64,000 nt of DNA, from NCBI GenBank assembly GCA_016858145.1, contig JAEHOE010000076.1, positions 434,001-498,000 of the forward strand, written 5' to 3'. The position numbers and the translations under genes are program-made. Under the pieces are notes generated by a model that was not told where the DNA came from, did no database searches, and saw only the letters and a program-made list of their open reading frames with translations. Of this stretch, positions 59,094 through 64,000 are shown piece by piece (position 1 is the first letter of the stretch; every line of letters begins with the position of its first letter). This stretch comes from Edaphochlamys debaryana (lineage: Eukaryota > Chlorophyta > Chlorophyceae > Chlamydomonadales).

Positions 59094-62000
59094 ATGAAGC
59101 TCTGCGTCAGGCATCTTCGGGCACTTCTGTGCCTGCTGGGCGCTCGAGCAGCCGCATCAATCATAGTATCATCATCGGGGGAGCTAAACAGTGCGTTGGG
59201 CGACCCGACCGTGGACACTATTGAATTGCACAGCAGTGTCGTGGTGGATGCCGCCAAGTGGAGCTTCGTGGCGCTCCAGCGCGCTGTCCTTATCACTGCA
59301 TCTAGCGAAAGAATATCAGCCGGCGTATATGTCGCGCTGGACTGGGCCTATGGCGTGAACCTGCTTTCGCTCGCGCCCAACACGACGTTGACGGCGAAGG
59401 GGCTGGAGGTAAGGGGTCGGGACTTCCGGGACTGGTGCTCGCTTAGTCGTAGACATCAGTCGACGGGTTCAGGCCTCCGCGAGTGGCCCCCCCCCACCAC
59501 GCTCTCGTTCTTCTCGTCGTAACCCCCAAGCCACCCACCCACTCCTTTTAACATACACCCACACCTCCCTCGCTTGCCCACTAGCTGCACCGCTTCAATG
59601 GCGTACTGGGCTCCAACGTCAGGTTCATCCGCATGAGTCCCGGGGGACGTTTCGTCATGCAAGGTTGCGTCCGGGTAAGGGCAGTCGCGACACGTGCAAT
59701 CGTGCATCCTGCGGAGTTCCATGCATTGCCCAGCCGTGCAGAGCCCTGCAGACCCCATCCAGAACCTGTCCTGCCCTGGACACACCCGCCCGCGCGTTGC
59801 ACCTGACATGTGGCTGTCGCCCCCAATCTCCCCCCTTGCCCTGTCTCGCCTCCCAATCTCCCAAAAGTATCGAGAGGCGGGCCTGCCGCTTGCTGAGGCC
59901 CTGGTCAACCTGCGCGCACAGCCGCGCTCGGCCACCTGCCTGGCCTCCCCCAGCTGCAGCCATGCGGCCCAGAACGCCAGCCTGGTCGTGCTCACGTACC
60001 GCACCACCCGCCTGGCCGACCCCGTCACCTTCCCCGAGGCGCTCCGGGTGCTGGACTACGACACGGACATCCCCACGGACAGGTGCCTGGGGCCGGGGCC
60101 GCGCGGCGCTGCAGGCAGCGCCGACTCGGTGCAAGGATGGGTTGCGAGGGATGCTGGGGGTCAATGAGGGATCCACAGGGCCTGGTTCCACCACTATCCG
60201 CAAAGCCGCCTCTTCCAATTCCCCCCTCTCCAATTCCGCAGCACTCTGGCCAGTCAGAACATTCTCTACGGGGGCTACTCGGTGGCCATGTTCGACTCCT
60301 GGTATGGTCTGAGGGGGGCCGACTGGAGGAGCCGGGGGTGCGGCAGGCTGCGCCAGGGCCGTGTGCAGGGAAGCCGGGCGCCGCCCGTGTGTGCGCCCGG
60401 TTGAAGGGCCCGGCTCGCTCCCGCCCGCAGGTGCGTGGCGGAGCGCACCGCGGACCCCGCCTGCACCAAGCAGCGCCCCGCCAACGAGTGCGTGGAGGAG
60501 CTGCTCAAGCGGGGGCAGGCAGGCGGGGCCCCGCCCCCTGCGGCCGCCGCGACAACGGACGACGGCTCCCCTGACACGGTGGGCCGGGGCACAGGGGCAC
60601 AGGGGAGGGAGGGGCTAGCGCGAAGACCTCTTCGACAGCTCTCCCAGAGCTGCCGGGCGTTGAGCTCTCTGAACAAAGTGCAGCCATGCAGCTTACCCTC
60701 ACCTGAGCCGTCGCAAGGTTCACAGCGCCATCTCCTCGGCTGGCCCTCTCCCACCACAGGCGGCCATTGTTGGCGGCGTCGTGGGGGGCACCGTGGGACT
60801 GGCGCTGCTGGTGGCGGCGGGGGTGGTCCTGCACCGCAGGCGGCGGGCGAGGCGGGGAAGGGCAAATGCTTCTGTTAAGGAGGCATCCGCCGATGTGGAG
60901 TTGGGACGCTCCTCGAGCCCCCGCGCAGTGACGCCGGGCAAGGCCGCAATGGGCAGCTGCGGGCTGCATGACAGCCGCAAGAGCCCCAGCGGCGCGGACA
61001 GCAAGGACACGGGCGGCAGTGCCTCCGCCGAGGACCCACGGTTGCGGCGCCTAGGGTCTGCGGCAGCATGTCAGCAGCCCTACACGGACCTGTCGGCCCG
61101 GCTGCCCGACGGCACCCCGCTGGGGTCTGTGGCGGAGGTGGTTGCGGGCATGAAGGAGGCGGTGGAGGCGGCGGAGCGGGCCGCAAGCCAGGTGAGCGGG
61201 CGCCGTCGGGGCAGGGACGCACCCTGCTTGCTGGGGCGGTATGCTGTCACGAAGCCGGGTAGCTTTAGTTAGGCTAACCAAGCCCTGTCTCCTCCCCCTA
61301 AACAGATTCAGCACAGCCCCGAGGCTCCTGACGGTGCGCCGGCCGGGGGCTTAGGGTCCAAGCCGCCCAGCGCCCAGTCCGGCGATCCCGCCGCCCCGCC
61401 CACCCCGCCGCCCGCTCCCGCGGAGGAGCTGGGGCAGCTGTGCTCGTCCATGCGGGCCCGCGTGCGCGATGTGGTGATTCGGCTGGAGTGCGTCATCGGG
61501 GCGGGCTCCTTCGGCACCGTGTACAAGGGTGGGCGCGGGTGGGGGGCAGGGGGCCAGGGGGAAGGCGGGGCGCTGCAGGGCGGGGTGCTCTTGCTCCGTA
61601 GCCCCCCCCCGGCAGCCCCCTTGATCCTCCCCCCGCCGTCCTGCCTTCCGCAGGCACCTGGCAGGGCCTGCCCGTGGCCGTCAAGACGCTGGTCTTCTCA
61701 GCCAACGCGGACAACCGGCAGAGGGCGCTGCAGGAGGCGGCGCTGTGCGAGAGCATCTCCCACCCCAACATCATTGTGAGCGGGTCGAGATGCCTGATTG
61801 CCAGGGCCCCATGAGCAGTTTATGGGCCCACCGCGTGACGGCCACCCCCCTCCCTCCCGCTGCCTCCTCCCCGCCCCAGGCCACCTACACAAGCGAGCTC
61901 CAGCCCCTGGCAGAGCTCAACTCCAGCGTCAGTCCCCCAGTTGCAGAAGACGGCTTCAGCTCCAGCTTGCCAATGGGGCCCTCAATTACAAGTGCCGACT

Positions 62001-64000
62001 CGCAACCTCTCCTGGTGAGTTTCTTGAGGGGTCCTAGCTGGAAGACGAAACGTGCTTCACTCATCTCCACGTGCATCTTCCCTCCATTTGCCAATGACCT
62101 ATCCACGCACCCCTGGCCCTGCAGGACTGGCGGCTGTACATCGTGCAGGTGTGTGGAGGGCCGGGGCACCGGGAGGGAGGGGGAAGTGCAGGCTTTGCAA
62201 AGGCCTCCACCCAAGGCGTAACCGAGGTCCCTGACCTGCTCTCCTCTCGCGCAACGATTACGCGCGCAGGAGTTTGCAGATGGCGGCCCGCTTCTGAGGC
62301 TGTACGGCAAGAAGTCAATATGGCCTTGTCCCAATCTTCCTCACCTGGTGAGCGGAGAGTGCCCACAGCAGGGGGGGGCAGATCTTTCCGAAAATGACAC
62401 CATGCCTCATCTGGATGGTGCTTGCGGAGAGGAGCCCGAATCCGGCCTCAGAAACAAAAACGGAGGTTATATTGCGAAGTTATGGGGGGGCAAAGTTCTC
62501 GGTCGGTCGTCGGTCGGGGGGGCCCGGTGGGTTTCGTCAAAGGGGCCGCTTGGATTTTGTTCCAGCGGCCCAGGGCACTCTCCGGCATCGGAAAGCATGC
62601 CCTGGGCGTGTAGCAGGCATGGCCGTATGTTGGCGGGCCATTCAACCCCTTCCAGCAGTGCCCGCGGGTCGGGACATGTCGGCATGGCAACCCTTCGACG
62701 CACACGTCGCTACCCCAGGCCGTCACCCCGGTGCTCCCGAAGTCCTCCGCCACCCGCAAGCTTGCACCCCGCGCATTATATGTCCAGCACGGTCATAGCA
62801 TCGCCCCTCAGTCCTGAGCTGACGGTCAATGGACGGGTCGGAATTTATGGCATGGTCAATGGCTCCCGGCCAACTTGGGCAGCCGACCATATTGTGTGCG
62901 CCCAGCGATAGAGCACGCAGGAAGGAGCACATAGACACAGGTACGGCTTAAATTGGAGTACAAGAAGGCCTTGTACGACAGTGTTGTACACTGTACGGGT
63001 CGGTCGGTCGTCGGTGGGGGGGGTCCAGGGGTTTTGGGGCATGGTGTCCGTGGGTTTCGTTCCTGCCCCCCCCCTGCCCACAGCCTACAGATGCTGCTTG
63101 TCGGGTTGCACGCATACTCGTTACTCTGGCCGTCGGCACAACCCCAATCTGGAAGCCTTACACACGTATTCTCGGGAGAACGCCCTGTCCCGTCACTGGT
63201 CCCCCCCCCACCGCCTCGCCCCTCCCTCCCCCCGCCCCCAGCCCGCCATCGTGGGCCTTGCGCTGGGCATCGCCCGGGCCCTGGACCACCTTCACTCCAA
63301 GCGCATCATCCACGGAGGTGCGCAGGGGGGGGGCGTGGACGGAGGGAAGGGTCGCGTCCCCACATGGCCTGCCCCCTCCCACCCCCAGACCTCAACCCCA
63401 ACAACGTGCTGCTCAAGCGGGACGTCGAGGAGCCCAGCGGCTATGTGGTCAAGGTGGCGGACCTGGGGCTCAGGTGCGGGAGGGGGGGGAGAGGGGGGGC
63501 GGCTGGAGGACCGCGGCGACGGCTTTGCATCCTCACCTGTTCCCTCAGCAAGACCCTCCCACCTCTGCCCCCAGCATGCTTCTCCCCGAGGACCACACAC
63601 ACCTCAGCAACCGCCGCAGTGGGACCATGTTCTACATGGCACCGGAGGTTGTGATGGGCGCGCAGCTGGGACCCGCCGGAGACGGTGCGTGGGGCGGAGG
63701 AGGGGGCTGTTCGCCTGCCTGTCCTTTCTTATGACCTTCCCGGTCCACCCGTCCCTTTCGCATGCAGTGTTCTCCCTGGGTGTGATGCTGTGGGAGCTAG
63801 CGGCGGGGCGTGGAGCAGGCGTGATGACACCGGCGGGGCCGCGCTACCACGCGTCCTTCCCGTCCTTCGGCCCCACCTGCCCTTCTCCGTACAGCACTCT
63901 GGCCCTGGCGTGCCTCCAGCGGCAGCCGCGCAACCGCCCCTCCGCGGCCTTCGTGGTGGAGGCGCTGGGCAGCCTCATGGACGCGCTCATGCCCGCATGA
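59094..64000 (+). CDS. receptor-like TKL protein kinase
   Basis: Fifteen exons join in frame to 781 residues; the TGA is the last triplet of the window. Residues ~1-22 look like a signal peptide (basic start, LRALLCLLGARAAA). The ectodomain (~23-275) has β-strand-like repeats and several Cys. One transmembrane segment (AAIVGGVVGGTVGLALLVAA) is followed by RRRRARRGR, giving type I topology. After a disordered linker the kinase domain begins: IGAGSFGTVYKG, VAVKTL, Glu in ALQEAALCE, HGDLNPNNVLL, VADLGLS, FYMAPEVV, DVFSLGVMLWEL and RPSAAFVVEAL. HRD is HGD and DFG is DLG, but Lys, Glu, Asp and Asn are kept, so activity is plausible. The ligand is unknown. The start was chosen at MKLC because the in-frame upstream sequence is not signal-like. 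Intron 62348-63241 is far longer than the others. Confidence 0.92.
62499..63060 (+). repeat. duplicated block inside the long kinase intron
   Basis: CGGTCGGTCGTCGGT followed by a G run and GTGGGTTTCGT occurs at 62499-62537 and again, with extra bases inside, at about 62999-63060. Both copies lie in the 894-nt intron between exons 11 and 12. The other introns of the gene are roughly 80-290 nt, so this one looks like it holds an insertion or an expanded segment. Confidence 0.6.

Overview
This is nuclear DNA of a very GC-rich green alga (Chlorophyta, most likely Chlorophyceae; the species cannot be fixed from the window). The evidence is: split genes with GT-AG introns; C-rich tracts before acceptors; TGTAA-type polyadenylation words; a chloroplast chlorophyll-synthesis enzyme with a transit peptide; a VARL/RegA-like SAND-domain gene; and several plant-type families. 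I read eight protein-coding genes and no RNA genes.

Layout, left to right. (1) 1359-3897 (+): CRD1/CHL27-type Mg-protoporphyrin IX monomethyl ester cyclase, 7 exons, with a TATA element and a cluster of GTAC words upstream. (2) 7386-11248 (+): SAND/VARL-domain putative transcription factor with a huge low-complexity tail. (3) 13213-17467 (-): 1003-residue unknown protein built on three copies of an unrecognised ~100-residue module. (4) 18845-36064 (-): giant protein with a SEN1-like helicase followed by a UvrD-like helicase and a TPR-like C-terminus (TRANK1-like architecture of land plants). (5) 36519-40391 (-): core-2/I-branching (GT14) type II membrane glycosyltransferase. (6) 40845-54475 (-): DNA polymerase theta homologue with an intact helicase and a polymerase domain that seems to have lost its catalytic residues. 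(7) 55113-58609 (+): NOG1/Obg-like GTPase, probably organellar. (8) 59094-64000 (+): receptor-like TKL protein kinase whose stop codon is the last triplet of the window.

The genes do not form one pathway. POLQ and the GTPase diverge from a 637-bp shared region. Genes 2 and 3 converge. Genes 3-6 lie head to tail on the minus strand with gaps of about 450 bp to 1.4 kb. Two minisatellites (12-bp and 21-bp units) lie inside introns of genes 4 and 5. Exon joins were checked for frame in genes 1, 2, 3, 7 and 8, and at selected places in 4, 5 and 6; exon totals for those three are approximate.
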